Assembly (NCBI GenBank): GCA_037954235.1
Contig: JBBMOA010000006.1
Location: 29,989,041-30,053,040, forward strand
Length of the DNA stretch: 64,000 bases
Direction of reading: 5' to 3'
Source: Aulostomus chinensis
Taxonomy: Eukaryota; Chordata; Actinopteri; Syngnathiformes; Aulostomidae
Shown piece after piece: positions 1 to 11,900 of this stretch. The position numbers and the translations under genes are program-made. Below the pieces are notes generated by a model. The model saw nothing but the letters and a program-made list of their open reading frames with translations, did not search any database and was not told where the DNA came from. Position 1 is the first letter of the stretch, and each line of letters starts with the position of its first letter.

Positions 1-328
1 ACTCTTCATCATCATCATCATCATCATCGTCATCAAGGATGAATGTAAGTTTGAAGTAATTCAGCCTCTAAAGACAGGGAAATACATGCCAAGGCTGGAC
101 TGCCTGCTCTGCCATATCTGCAACTGAGAGTCTCAAACTCAGCAGGAGAAGCAAAATTTGAGCTTGAACACAACACAGTTGAGAGGAAGCAGACACGTCC
201 GAGTCCCACAGGCTGGAGTTAACAAGAGCAGGGCTTCGTTACTTCAGGCTATCGCAGCGCGGCTCAGCAGCACACGCCAACACGACTCCTGCAGTCCCGC
301 TCTTGAGGAAAATTCCAACAGACTCTGA

Positions 329-350
329 CCCCCCCCCCCCCCCCCCCCCC
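329..350. repeat. Poly-C homopolymer run
   Basis: An uninterrupted run of about 22 C. The glycine-rich open frame on the other strand is only its shadow. Confidence 0.9.
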
Positions 351-2139
351 ACCAAAGCCACTCAAGAGACTCCAACAGATACAAGGCCCCGGGGCCACAG
401 GTCTGCAGGCCAGGGAGGACCCCCAGCATGGGGTCTCTGCTGGTCTCTCCTTTGGTTAAGCACATCTGGAAACATTCACTAAGATTTTCTTTCATCGCAG
501 GTGACATCAGCCTGTAAAAGACCACAACATGCACCAATCAGCTGTGACACGGAGATCACCTGCCTTCAACCATGTAGCCATTAGCAGCTGACGCTTTCAG
601 TCCTGGGAGTTGCAGGGCGGAGCCTCCTTGGATCGGACGCAGCCCACAGGCGTGAAACTGAACTGAGATCTGCAGTTTTGGTTGAGTATTTGGAGGCCAA
701 GTTAACACGACCAACTCCTTGTTGTGTTCCTGAATTGTTTTTGCAGTGTGTCAGGGTTAGTTAGTTAGTTTGTGTCAGGATGCGTGATCCTGCTGAAAGA
801 GGCCAAAGCCTTTCGGAGTACCGTTCCCATGGAGGGGGCCCATGATGGGCAGGTTCCCCAGCAGAACACCGACCAAAGCATCAAGCTCACTCATGTGAAT
901 CCAGAGCGCCTATAAAATAAAACCACTTTTTTGGAGAATTTCTTCTTGGTTCAGAGCTCCAGAGAGCCGCTCATCTCTCTGGAGCTCTGGACCGCAAGGA
1001 TACACAAGCAGGTGCGTTCTTTCCTGTCGCAGTACGAAGGAGTAACAGTACGGACCGGCCAGCTTACAGAAGAAACTCATCCCTGCGGCACCGGTTCTTC
1101 CAGCCACCGACCAAAGCTTGTGACCAAAGCTGAGTGTTGGGATGTAAACTGATCAGGACATAGTCAGTTTCACCCCTGATCATCCTAAACAAGTCAACAT
1201 TGACCGGCCTGTACGGCAGTGGTGAACACCAACGGTCTGGTCACATGTTGCACTCTGATGATCCAAGGTATGAAGCACTAGACTACGACCTCCTCTAACA
1301 ACAGAGTAACTGACCTTAACAGTTGACGTTTTTACTTCATAGCCGAGCAGCGAACGTTGAACCGACTGAAAAAGGAATTTCATTTGCTTTTGTTCTATGG
1401 TAGCAGAAAAGCAGCTTCCGTCACTGACCCAGAGTCAGCGGTGCGGTGTCCCGACCTTCCTCCTCTGAGACTAAACCAACTGATGCATCTGTTCACAGTA
1501 GCAGTTAAAAACACGCGTTACACTCATCATCTCATGTTATGTCAGCAATAAGCTTCATTGTTGACAATAACAACACTTCTAAATTTAACTTGGACAGCAG
1601 CATCAGGGTCCTAACACTGCCCTCGTCACCCTCCGCCAGCCCAGACAAAGACGTGAATTATAGTCTTTGCAGGATGGACGATGTCAAACGGGTGCCAGGA
1701 CAGCAGCGCTGTGCCAGTGCTGGTGGATGAGGGAGTCGGGATTGGGAAGCTCAGGGAGTTTGGAGGTGCATGCTAATCACTTCAGGAGCAGGAGGCAGAG
1801 CTCTGCAGGTGTCTGTCCCACAAAGAAGCATTCACTCCGGGCCTGAACCGACACCCTGACTGCTAACCCCCAAACCGCATCGCATCCATGATCCAATTGC
1901 ATGCAGACTCACAATAGTATGACCACAACTGCAGTAGAAATACACCGATGACATCACCGGAATGTTGAGGGCTGGCGTGTTCTATGATAGATACGCTGCT
2001 GAGCACCCCTCTGTGTGACTCAAGGAATGCTGCATATCCAGGTTGAACAAGACCACCACTTAATGCAGTGAGCACTCAGGGGGCAGAGCACATCACTTCT
2101 GCTGGACTGGAACTGACAAACACATGACTATTTCTTTAT

Positions 2140-2580
2140 AAGACTGCTGCTGCCGCTACTGCCTCTACTACTGCTGCTGCTGCCGCTACTGCCTCTACTA
2201 CTGCTGCTGCTGCCGCTACTGCCTCTACTACTACTGCTGCTGCCGCTACTGCCTCTACTACTACTGCTGCTGCCGCTACTGCCTCTACTACTGCTACTAC
2301 TGCTGCTGCTGCCGCTACTGCCTCTACTACTGCTGCCTCTACTACTGCTGCTGCTGCTACTGTCGCTATTGCTGCTACTGCTGCCTCTACTACTGCTGCT
2401 CCTGCCTCTATTACTGCTACCGCCGCTGCTGCTACTGCTACTACTAATACTGCTGTTTCTACTACTACAACTGCTTCTACTGCTGCCGCTACTACCACTA
2501 CGACTGCTACTAATACTGCTACAATTACTGCTACTACTGCTGCTACTACTTCTATGACTACTGCTGGTGGTGCTGCTGTG
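2140..2580. repeat. Compound trinucleotide repeat (CTG/CTA/CCG/CTT mix)
   Basis: About 440 bp made almost entirely of NCT/NTG-like triplets such as CTG, CTA, CCG and CCT, with 30- to 60-bp higher-order repeats at the left end (the block 'gctactgcctctactactgc' recurs several times). It opens long Leu-rich and Ala/Val-rich frames on both strands. These have no other amino acids of note, no splice context and no start context, so I treat them as artefacts of the repeat. Confidence 0.88.
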
Positions 2581-2960
2581 CTACAGTTCCCTCGCACCCC
2601 TGTAATGAAATGCTACACTGACCATGAAGCTATGAGATAAGTAAATAGAACGTTAATATGATTAACATAACATTGGCACTGTCTCAAGCAACAGATTTGT
2701 GATGATATGGGTGATTCAGAGTGTGTGTGTGAGAGACCTTCATCATGGTTCCTTCATTTTGTTGTTTGTTTGTTGGCGGCTTCTTGTACTTGCTCCACCC
2801 CACTTGAGCACAAGCCTGATGGGTCATAGAGGAGGCCAGAGGTTGTTACCTGAAATGCAGGACCCTCATAACCACGAGTGATGTTGTGCATCCACACTGC
2901 GGTGCACCTGGAGACTCATTGCTAACAAATGTGGATTTTTGTCATGTTATGATTAGAATC

Positions 2961-3100
2961 GGGCAGCACGGTGGAGCAGTGGTCCTCACTGTGGCCCCCC
3001 AGCAAGAAGGTTGTGGGTGGAGCCCCGGCTGCAGCACGGGGTCTTTCTGGGTGAGTCTCCATGTTCTCCCTGTTCCTGCGTGGGTTCTCTCTGGTACTCC
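2961..3100 (+). repeat. Interspersed fish repeat, truncated copy
   Basis: Starts 'gggcagcacggtggagcag' and continues through an 'agcaagaaggt' block to 'catgttctccctgttcctgcg' like text and 'tggtactcc'. I recognise this as the very abundant teleost interspersed repeat whose full form runs on to 'tccaaagacatg' and 'gataggctcca'. A second, longer copy on the opposite strand is at 54683-54930. Its class (tRNA-like SINE or hAT-type short element) cannot be settled from these two copies. Confidence 0.75.
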
Positions 3101-3847
3101 TAAAACTAGTAATAAGGCGCGACCCTGTCCCCCTCCACGTGTGTCTGATACAGGATCAGGACTATGTTATGATACCACAGACAGTTTCATATTTAACAGA
3201 GATAACAAGATTCCTCCTTCACTCCCAACAAACTGAAGATGATGCAGCCCACCTCCGTTAGGAGGTGACTGTCCATTTGGGCCACGTCACCTCGAAGAAC
3301 TCACCTTGAGGTGGGAGGCTAAAACCGTGAGGAACAAAACCTGGTGGATGTTTGCCTTCAACACTCGTGTTCTTTGGCATCATGACATTTGCACAAGGAA
3401 CCAGCGAGCAGAGGCCAATGCTCCCTCCTCCTGTTTTGTTCATGCGATGAAGACATCTGGTGTCGATCAACATCCAACGTTGTTTCACAGAGGGGTGAGA
3501 GAACACGGCCGCTACCAGCAGCTTGTGATGATGATGATGATCATGTGGAGGCATGATGTTCAACCCCCCACACACACACACACACGGCTCATCAGTTCAA
3601 ACTGAGGACACAGAACTGATGTGACAGGAACCAGCTTCCACATTCCGATCCAAACCGCCGCCAGGGGGCTGACGGTTGGGACCGCCACATCTTTCTCAGG
3701 TGCCGTCCTTCTCTGGAAATTAGTGCATTAAAGCATGACGAGCTCGGGGTTCAACCTGACCTCCAGTCTTGTCAGGTCCATTAGAAAAATCACATCTTAA
3801 CCTTTACGATCTTATTACAGCGATACAGGAATTACAGCCACAGAAGA

Positions 3848-3879
3848 CCCCCCCCCCACACACACACACACACACACAC
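3848..3879. repeat. Poly-C then (CA)n microsatellite
   Basis: A run of ten C is followed directly by about eleven CA units. Confidence 0.85.
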
Positions 3880-4001
3880 CTGCGGTTACTTTGCAAACTG
3901 TGTCCAATTTTTTTCATCACTTGAAAAAAGAAATGCATTAAGATATCTGTTATAATTGTAGCACTCACAGGAAATTGTCTTACATGTCCTCAGCTACTGA
4001 G

Positions 4002-4030
4002 CCCCCCCACCCCACCCCACCCCACCCCCA
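4002..4030 (-). repeat. (CCCCA)n run, G-quadruplex-type motif on minus strand
   Basis: Five consecutive C runs of four or more separated by single A. The minus strand therefore reads as repeated GGGG blocks with one-base T loops, which fits the usual G-quadruplex pattern. Confidence 0.7.
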
Positions 4031-5117
4031 CAAGTGGTGTGGAAATTGAGCTGCAAACATTTTGTGCTCCAAATGAGCAGCACCTTTATTGCCATGACTC
4101 CAAATTGTAGTGAGGGTTCCCTCGTGCTGGAGGAGGAGGAGGAGGAGACACCGCAAGTCTGACTGGAATGAAACACGACCACCTGGAAGCTCAGAGGTTT
4201 TTAAACTCTGAAGACCTGAATTCTCACAGTAAGAACAGAGCACAGTTAAGCGCGCGCGCGGCTCCACGCACGCGGCAGTACAAGTGGGCGCCATGCAACC
4301 TCTGATCGCAGCATTGAAGCAGGGAATGAGCAGTAAACGACGCTGCGCTGGACAACAACACCACACACAGCGGAGGTCACGATGCAGCCCAATGGGCCCA
4401 GGAAGTACCTGAGAAGTTTGGGGCTGGATGAGTCATAGCACCACCTGGTGGTGACAGGAAACAACAGTTTTTACACATCAATGTCCTCCTCCTCCTCCTA
4501 GCGGGTCGACCAGATCATCTCAGGTGTGCTCAGAAACGCCTGAAGAACTTGGTGTTGGGTTACTGGGAAGACTGGGAGTTCTGGTGAAACAATGTTACCA
4601 TGATTTGATTTCTTTTATTATTATTATTATTTATTTATAAGCTGAATTTAGCCACGGTTTTAGCGCCACCTTGTGGTTATAGGACATATTAAGCCTGGCG
4701 GAACGAAGATCATTTGATAACATCACAACTGCCCTGTTGTGTTCACCTGACCAACAAGAACTCATGACTTTTATTGTGGCACCTGTTGACTCGGAGGATA
4801 AAACCTCCACCAGAAGGTTCTTTTCTGCTCCCGACGGTCCAACAGCATCCGATCGCTCAGATCTCCAACAGACGTGTCACTCTGCCACTGGCCAGATGCA
4901 CAGGTGATAAGCAGGTCATGAAATTCTCTTTTTTCAATCCTCACAACAATTTCCATGACTGTACAAAGCAGTCCAGCGCTATGGAAGTCTTCCAGGAGAG
5001 GCTGTCTGAAGGTGTGCCAGTCCCCCATATTAAACCATTATCACATCCATGACGGCTGCTGCAGAGACACATGTGCCATCTGCTGCAGTCAGACCTGCTA
5101 ACAGCTCTAGTTGTGTC

Positions 5118-5119
<2 letters not shown>

Positions 5120-5171
<52 letters not shown>

Positions 5172-5181
5172 CACACACACA
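5120..5181. repeat. (CA)n microsatellite
   Basis: About 30 CA units, interrupted once by an extra A. Confidence 0.9.
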
Positions 5182-5954
5182 ACCCCAGACCTGCTCTGAT
5201 GAGGCTCACCTGACAGAGGAATTACTCAGATTTGAGTCTCTGTTCCTCGCACTTGTAAAGGTCAGAAACTGCAGGTGTGCAGATCTGGTCCAAGCTCCAC
5301 CCCCTCTCACCTGCTGACGCGATAACCCTCCTGGGGAATGACGTTTGCAACAACGTCGTTTGAGACGTTGTTCTTTTGGACCGATCTCTAGATGGAAGTT
5401 TAGTTTCTGCTGGGTTTCGTAATTATTGGTGTCAACATCTTTTCAATAAATGTTCATTTCATGTCAGCCATTTTGTTTCTCATTTGTTATTACAAACAAA
5501 CACAAACAAGCCGCGTGGAACCAGGCTTCTACACTCGCCACTGAAGAACCCGGATGATGCCCAGTCCTGGCCTGGTCGCTGATGCGTTCATCCATTTAGC
5601 GTCTCTGCAGCGCTGCATCTGACCCAGCACCACCTTCTGAAAACCACCACGAGCCCTGAGCCAGCAGTGCGGGACTGGTGGGCGTCAAGCTCCCGCTGAC
5701 AGCGCGTGAACGCAAACTACATGCAGGTTAATTGCACGAATTACATCCAAACACGTTCCTGAGGGGGGAGGCCATTAACGCAACCAGGGGCACCAAACCA
5801 GACCAGTACCCGGACCAGGACCAATCACAGCCGCAGAGTCGGCCGGACCCGGACAGTCGCTCCGGTCCTCAATCATAAGAGACACTGGACAGCGCTGTTC
5901 GGGGCCACTCCAGCCTTCCAAATAAGGCAATTAGAGACCGGAAGGCTCTCCATG

Positions 5955-5957
<3 letters not shown>

Positions 5958-6005
<48 letters not shown>
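5958..6005. repeat. (CA)n microsatellite
   Basis: About 24 uninterrupted CA units. Confidence 0.9.
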
Positions 6006-6009
<4 letters not shown>

Positions 6010-6049
6010 TCAGAGGAGGGGCGACACAATGGAGTAGAGGGGGATGAGA

Positions 6050-6620
6050 TGATTGGCAGCGCGTGCGGCTCCATTAGCCAAATTAGCTCGCAGAGACGCA
6101 CCGATACGTCACGTTACCCGGCGACACCGGGCCCCTTCGCGCCGAGACACCGGGACTTCGCGCGCTACTCAAGGTGCTTCATCAGCGCACCTGCTGGTCT
6201 CCTGCTTCTCTCCTGGGACCTTTATTAACCCCCCCCCCCGGAACGGATAAAACTTGGCGACGCAGAGATGATTGACGTTACCTCAGGTCCTCCCGTTCAT
6301 CCGGTTCCTGGCGGCGGGGAGACGCTCCGGTGCGGCCAGCGGTAGTCCAACCCGAGCCCCGGTCCCTGCCACTCGGCTCCTACACCAGAACCACACTACT
6401 GATCCCGATCCCCAGACCGAGCTGCACGTGCGCGAACAACAAACAAAAAAAAGACACAAACACAAAAAAAGCCGCAAAAGCCGCGGTATCCGGTGCGGTA
6501 GCAGAGTTCCGTTGATGCGGAGGCTAATTGGGGAACGCGTCGGCGGGCAGGGTGATCCCTCTCATCCGCCCTCTCATCGGTCTCAGCCGGTGTCTCCGCC
6601 CCGTCACCGCCGCTCTCACG
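6050..6620. promoter_or_regulatory. CpG-rich stretch, possible promoter of an upstream gene
   Basis: Dense CpG ('gcgcgctac', 'cgtcacgttacccggcgac', 'ttcgcgccgag') stands out from AT-richer flanks on both sides. The position about 1 kb left of the tango2 promoter and the human gene order suggest the promoter of the leftward neighbour (ARVCF in human). That is inference; no splice-linked coding exon is visible. Confidence 0.3.
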
Positions 6621-7369
6621 GCATTGGAGGAAAGGCGTGATTGATTATTCATCGATTTATCTGGAGGTTGATTCATCGGGACTTTTACTCTCCTCACTGC
6701 CTCCTCGGTCTGTTCACCTCCACAACAGTTCAATCAGATTACTGTCAAAAATCCTTCATTCGGTTGAGTTCCTCCCAACCAAAGTGTTCAGCATCAGCGG
6801 CGGCTTACTGTTTATTGATGTCTTCATTTTTTCTACTCCACATTTCGCAAATCGATATACACGCGTTTATTTATGTCAAAACAAAACAAAACTACTACCG
6901 CTACTTTGGTAATATCACGGTAGCAAATACACATAATGAACATTTTTAAAGTGTAGGTTTGAAAAAGGTAGGGTCATCGGGCGACTGAAACTCACCATTT
7001 CTCCTTGAATTAAAGAAATAAAAGAATTTTAAAAAGCGGGGTTGGAGGCAGAGCGACAGTCAGGTTGCGTGATAACATTCGTTTTACCTTTGTATCGCCG
7101 TGTCTGTGAGTAGTGAATGAAGAGACTTTCCGATTTTTGAGTACTTCTTACGTTGTTCGTCAGTCCTGAGACATGTTCAAGGTGAGCTCAGACTGAAATG
7201 TGTTGAAATATTCACTGTAAGTACGCAATTTACTCAGTTTTCCTTCTCTCCAACAGTTGGCCGTGTTTCTTCTGACAATCAACTCGCGTATAATCCCACA
7301 CATTTTTGCTTGTTTGTGATATTCATGCTTTTATTTTTGTACTGAGCCGGAAGTAAAGGTCATCCGCGA

Positions 7370-7560
7370 TGCTGTTAGCCTAGCCGAGATTATTTAGCTC
7401 CTGAACCGACCAATCAAAGTGAGCTCCAGGGTGTAATCCTGGACACGCTCGTTTTATCCATTTGCAGTGCGGGGATGGGCGGGGTTTGGCAACATCGGTT
7501 GAGGAATATCAGGCTCTCGAGGTTCGGGGAGGAGCGGAGCAGCACGTCGAGGTAACTCGG
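7370..7560 (+). promoter_or_regulatory. Probable tango2 promoter and non-coding first exon
   Basis: A GC-rich stretch with 'ggatgggcggggtttgg' (a GC-box-like core) ends in a good donor, 'tcgag|gtaactcgg', at 7552. The next plausible acceptor is 'ttttctccatag' ending at 8867, in front of the exon carrying the tango2 start codon. The transcription start itself cannot be placed. Confidence 0.4.
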
Positions 7561-8867
7561 CGTGAACGTCGCCTTGAGTTGTAAATACCGAGTACCAGAG
7601 AGGGGCGGCGAGTCCGAGTGTCAAAGTACAAAAACCAACGGTGCAGATTATAGTTGGTGAAGCGATAGCGGAACGAAGAGGTGCAAGCTCATGTGTGGTA
7701 TAGGTTTGTCGCTAATGTTTGCTCGGCTTTTGTTTTGCCGTCTGTAATGGTAGCGGGTGGCTGGAACGATGCTGCTAATGCTAGCTAGCAAGTTAGCAAG
7801 GCTACAAGTCACGCTGTGACAAAAGTGTGCTGGTAATGTGGCGAATGTTATCGTCTGTAGGCAAACGCTGTGCTTGTATGTCACGGCTCAGGCTGCCTTA
7901 CGCCTGTGGACAACGAGTTACACGACTGTCATCGGCTAATTGTCAGCCGCAGGTGTCCACCTGTCCCATAAATCCTGCCACTAGCTTGGTATCCAGTGAC
8001 GCCAGCAGGGATGTAACTGTGTTTCCTGTCATGCCTGAGTTTAAGGAGAGGCCGTTTATCATCTTGGTTTATTGCTTGTTGCACTCATGAATGATGTAGA
8101 CAATCACACTTCCTGAAACTGAGTGTAAAGGTATTCTTCTGAACATTGTTCACAGGGTGCACAGCATGATATCCGGATGGTGCACTTGTTTGTCCCAGCT
8201 TGTAAGTAACTTTGAATCATCATTGTGGGGATAATGGATGACATCCGCCTCATGCCAGGAGCAGGACAAAAACACTGATACCCTTGCGCCATCTGTGCTT
8301 GGCGTTTGAAAGCTGGAGTTCAGTCAAAAATCATAGCCTGAGCCATTTCCCTGTTGGGGAGTGGTTCATAACGTTTGTTGAGAACATGAAGAGCGACTAC
8401 TAATCATGGCTGACTTTGTTAGAGAGGGTTCTTCCGTCTGGACAAACTGAGGTCCTGAACCGCAGGTTTACCAGCACTCCTCATCCTCTACCATTGCCTG
8501 TGCTAAGCCAGCTAGCACAGAGGAGAGAAGGGTCTCCGTCTTCTTGCCTGCATCTGGGGAGGATGGACAATTAGCACATTTCCCTGAAAGTTTGCGTTTT
8601 ACTTGAAGTGTTTCTTGACATGTCCTAGTGTATTGTCTGTATTCTGGTGATGGAAATGTAAAGCAGTCACAGGTGAGATGCAGGATTTGCTGACTGTCTG
8701 CCGACAGTGACGTGACAATGTAGCACTTCCTTAGTTTTTCTGGGTCATAACCTAGTTTCAGAAAACATTTCTACACTCAGCTGACGGGCCACAAACCCAT
8801 ACTGCCTTACATCATGCATGGAGTCTGACTTGCTTTGTTTTTCGTGGTGTTGTATTTTTCTCCATAG

Positions 8868-8923
8868 TTATGACTAATATTTGAAGGCCCATGTGGACAG
8901 AGTGAAACCCCCCCAGTACATCC
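8868..8923 (+). promoter_or_regulatory. tango2 5'UTR segment with two tiny upstream ORFs
   Basis: If the exon begins after the acceptor ending at 8867, the leader carries ATG at 8870 (stop at 8882-8884) and ATG at 8891 (stop at 8903-8905). Both close before the true start at 8924. Short upstream ORFs like these can lower translation of the main frame; no direct evidence here. Confidence 0.4.
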
Positions 8924-11900
8924 ATGTGTATAATTTTCTTCAAGTTCGACCCCCGGCCTGCATCGAAAAATGCCTACAGGTAAAGAATTTACTCTTCCAA
9001 AGTTCTAGAGTGTTGTTAAATGCAGCGTTGCTCAATTAAAGAGCTACTTTGGTCAAGAAACGGCGAGCAAGGATGAGGGGCCAGCATGAATAGGCTATGG
9101 CAAAATCCATCATTCTCAAAAAGTAGATGGAATGTAGGGGACAGTGTGATCCTGCTGGCTGTAGATCACCTACACAACATGAATATTGGTTTGATTTTAT
9201 TCAAAAGACAGAAACCCAAGACACAAACAAACAGGCATATTTGGAGATATGTAATGGCTCTTTTTATTTGAAAACTTTCTCTTAAATCTTGTTGAACTGA
9301 AAACATGGAAGTGTTTTCATGAGCACAGAGCTGCTGCGTATCTAAAGGCACTGAAGGTTTATGTAAAGGTTTACAGCAGGAATCCTGTGAGATGCATACA
9401 TTATTTAAAGCTGCTATTGGTTAATAATGTAGCTTCTCTGAATTGACTATCAGGTATGTATTCTATCAGTTAAGGGAATTTCTCCTCATGTAGTACAAAT
9501 GTCCACTTGAACTTCAGATTCAGAAAACTTTCTTAGTCCCAGAGGGCAGTTCATCCCTTCAGCCTAACCCGTTCGTGTCCGTAGATAAATAAGTGCGCTA
9601 CCAACAAACGTCAACGTACCAGTGACGGTGCCTGGATCGTCAGGGTAAAAACATCAAACCATGTCATGAAGGGAAATCTTCTTTTTTAAACCCTGCATGG
9701 TAGTGCAGAGGGTTGGTTTAGGCCAAGTGCCTGCAAGTTGGCTACCACCAGCATTTAGTAGCCTGATAGCAGAAGGAATAAACGAGTTTACGTAGCAGTT
9801 TGTTTCTCCTAAGGATGAACTGAGATAATTTGGTGGTCACAGGTCATCGTGACAGGTGTACGACCACAAAGCGATATTCTGGTGTTTTAATTTGTCTCAG
9901 GCGTGGTCATGAGGTATCTATAGGATGACCAGAATAACCACATGGCTACGCCAGTCTTCTCTGCGCGTCATTATAGCACAAAGTCTGACACGTCTTTGCT
10001 CAAATATTCATTCTGAAGTCCCGCGTGTGCCACCTACATGTGTCCTTCCCAGCAGGGAGTGCAAACTTGTACTGGGCAGCAGAGCCCAGTGTCTGACCAG
10101 CCGTCAGCGTGAGTTATGGCGTGATGTGGAGCCCCAGAGCTGGTCTACCTGGACTCGTCATCTCTGTCCTTGTCTCTGGAAGCTTGACCCCGCCTCAGGG
10201 GTTCACAGTGGAGATGGGTTATGAGTACTGACTCAGACCTGAACCTGGGGAAAGGTGAAACGTTCTGTGTCCTAATGCGGCTATAAATAGACGACTAGTT
10301 GCAAAAGTGGTTCTCTTGTGCTGCAGTGGCGTGTAAATCAGAAAGACTGCAGCATTAAACTGTGTTGGAAGGCAATGCTAAGTTTCACCAAGCCCACTTA
10401 TTGGGCTCCCACGGCACAGAGTGGCAGGACGATGTGCCGGGGTGAAATGGTGATTACCCACATTCAGACATTTCCCCGTTTCCAGCCTCAGTTCAAACAT
10501 GCGCCAATCCTTTTTCAACATATTTTGTTGCTCAATGTGAGCAGTGCTGTATCAGCCGCCCAGGGACAGGACAGAAGTTAGACCTGTAATGACCACGCCA
10601 CCGTCGCTGTGGGTTAACGGTCCACAGCACCGCTAGCTGTCCATCGACGCCGCTGTGTTCATGGTGCCTAACAAGATGGAACAAACTCCAGTGGTACCAG
10701 TGGTTTGTGTTAAAATGGTTTGATTGTATTGTGGGATCGTTTTGGTCCAACTATGATGTCACCAGAGCTGAGGGTAGCCTGTAGCTGTGCTAGCTGTGTG
10801 GTTCTGTATGATCACTGGTGGTCCTGCTGCTGCTGCTGCTTGATCCAGACTGACAAATCTCAGCATCTAAGAAAATAAATACTGTGGACTTCTGGGATCT
10901 GCCGTCTTCTCCTCTTGCGCCATCACCAGATCATCGCTGGTGTCAAATGGTGACGGTTGTGCAACGTTAGTAAGATGGTCTTGTTCCAGGGTTGTTGAGC
11001 TGAGGCGCAAACACACATGCAGCCCGACAGAAGTGTAGCACAGAGAAGATGAGGGCAAGAGAATGGCGTACTCTGGGGTAGGGCTACACGATCACTGTTT
11101 AACCACAGGTGCAGGTTGGCCTGCTGCAGCAGGGAGGCGCAGTGATGCGTTAAAGGCTAATTGTGTTTCAGAATACCGGTTTAGGTGAGACACTGTGGTG
11201 CCGCACGTGTCCTGCCAAGACATCTTATTCTACTGATGTAGGAACATGGCTTCATTTGATGCAGATCCCCACAAAAATGTATCTTTTTGATGGGTTTTTG
11301 GCGAAAAATTAGAGTAATGACATAAAAAGTGACATCACAATTAGATTTTAGATCAGAACTGTTTTTTAAGTCATGCAGCGCTATTCTTCAGGTTGATCAT
11401 TTGAATTTCATATTTGTGGATCCAGGAGATTTCTGCTTCGCTTTGACTGAGTTGGATGTCGGGACCTGTCCTAAACAAACGTGCTCCCTCGGACACAGCG
11501 GTTGCAAATTTGTCATTTTGTCTTAATTGGAGTGTTGAGAGTCGTCAGCCCTCCATTAAGCGATGGTCTCTTCCTTCCCATTCTCTGGGACTTCGATAAT
11601 GAAACAAAGTAGACAGCAAGTGCCAGAAAAACACGAAACAACATTTTTCCAAATAATATCGGTGATGCAATTGAACATCTCACTTGATGTAATCTAGAGG
11701 GAAAGTGACAGATAAGAGATTATCAATCTGGGCAGGAAATCTTCATAGAATAAAGTATTTAAACCGGTAGGTGGCTCGAAACGGCTGTATTGTGATTTAG
11801 AACGTGAACGTTTGACCGTGTAAAACCGGCTCCAGCCGGACTGTTCCAAAGTGCAGCCTCATAGGGCTCCTAGCATGCCTGGAGACTGTTTGTGCACAAG

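Larger units (their letters stand above)
1..7400. other. Upstream intergenic stretch, no coding exon recognised
   Basis: I read both strands and found no exon with a recognisable protein family; the open frames here are short or made of simple repeats. The stretch holds a (CAT)n run at the very start, a poly-C run, a long trinucleotide repeat, one interspersed repeat, several (CA)n tracts and a CpG-rich patch near 6.05-6.6 kb. In human 22q11.2 the neighbour on this side is ARVCF, transcribed away from TANGO2. No ARVCF armadillo-repeat coding sequence is visible here, but non-coding 5' exons could not be recognised by eye. Confidence 0.6.

Noticed and set aside
2136..2597. 153-codon Ala/Val-rich open frame on the minus strand (and Leu-rich frame on plus)
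   Set aside because: Entirely explained by the triplet repeat; no splice sites, no start context and no family resemblance.
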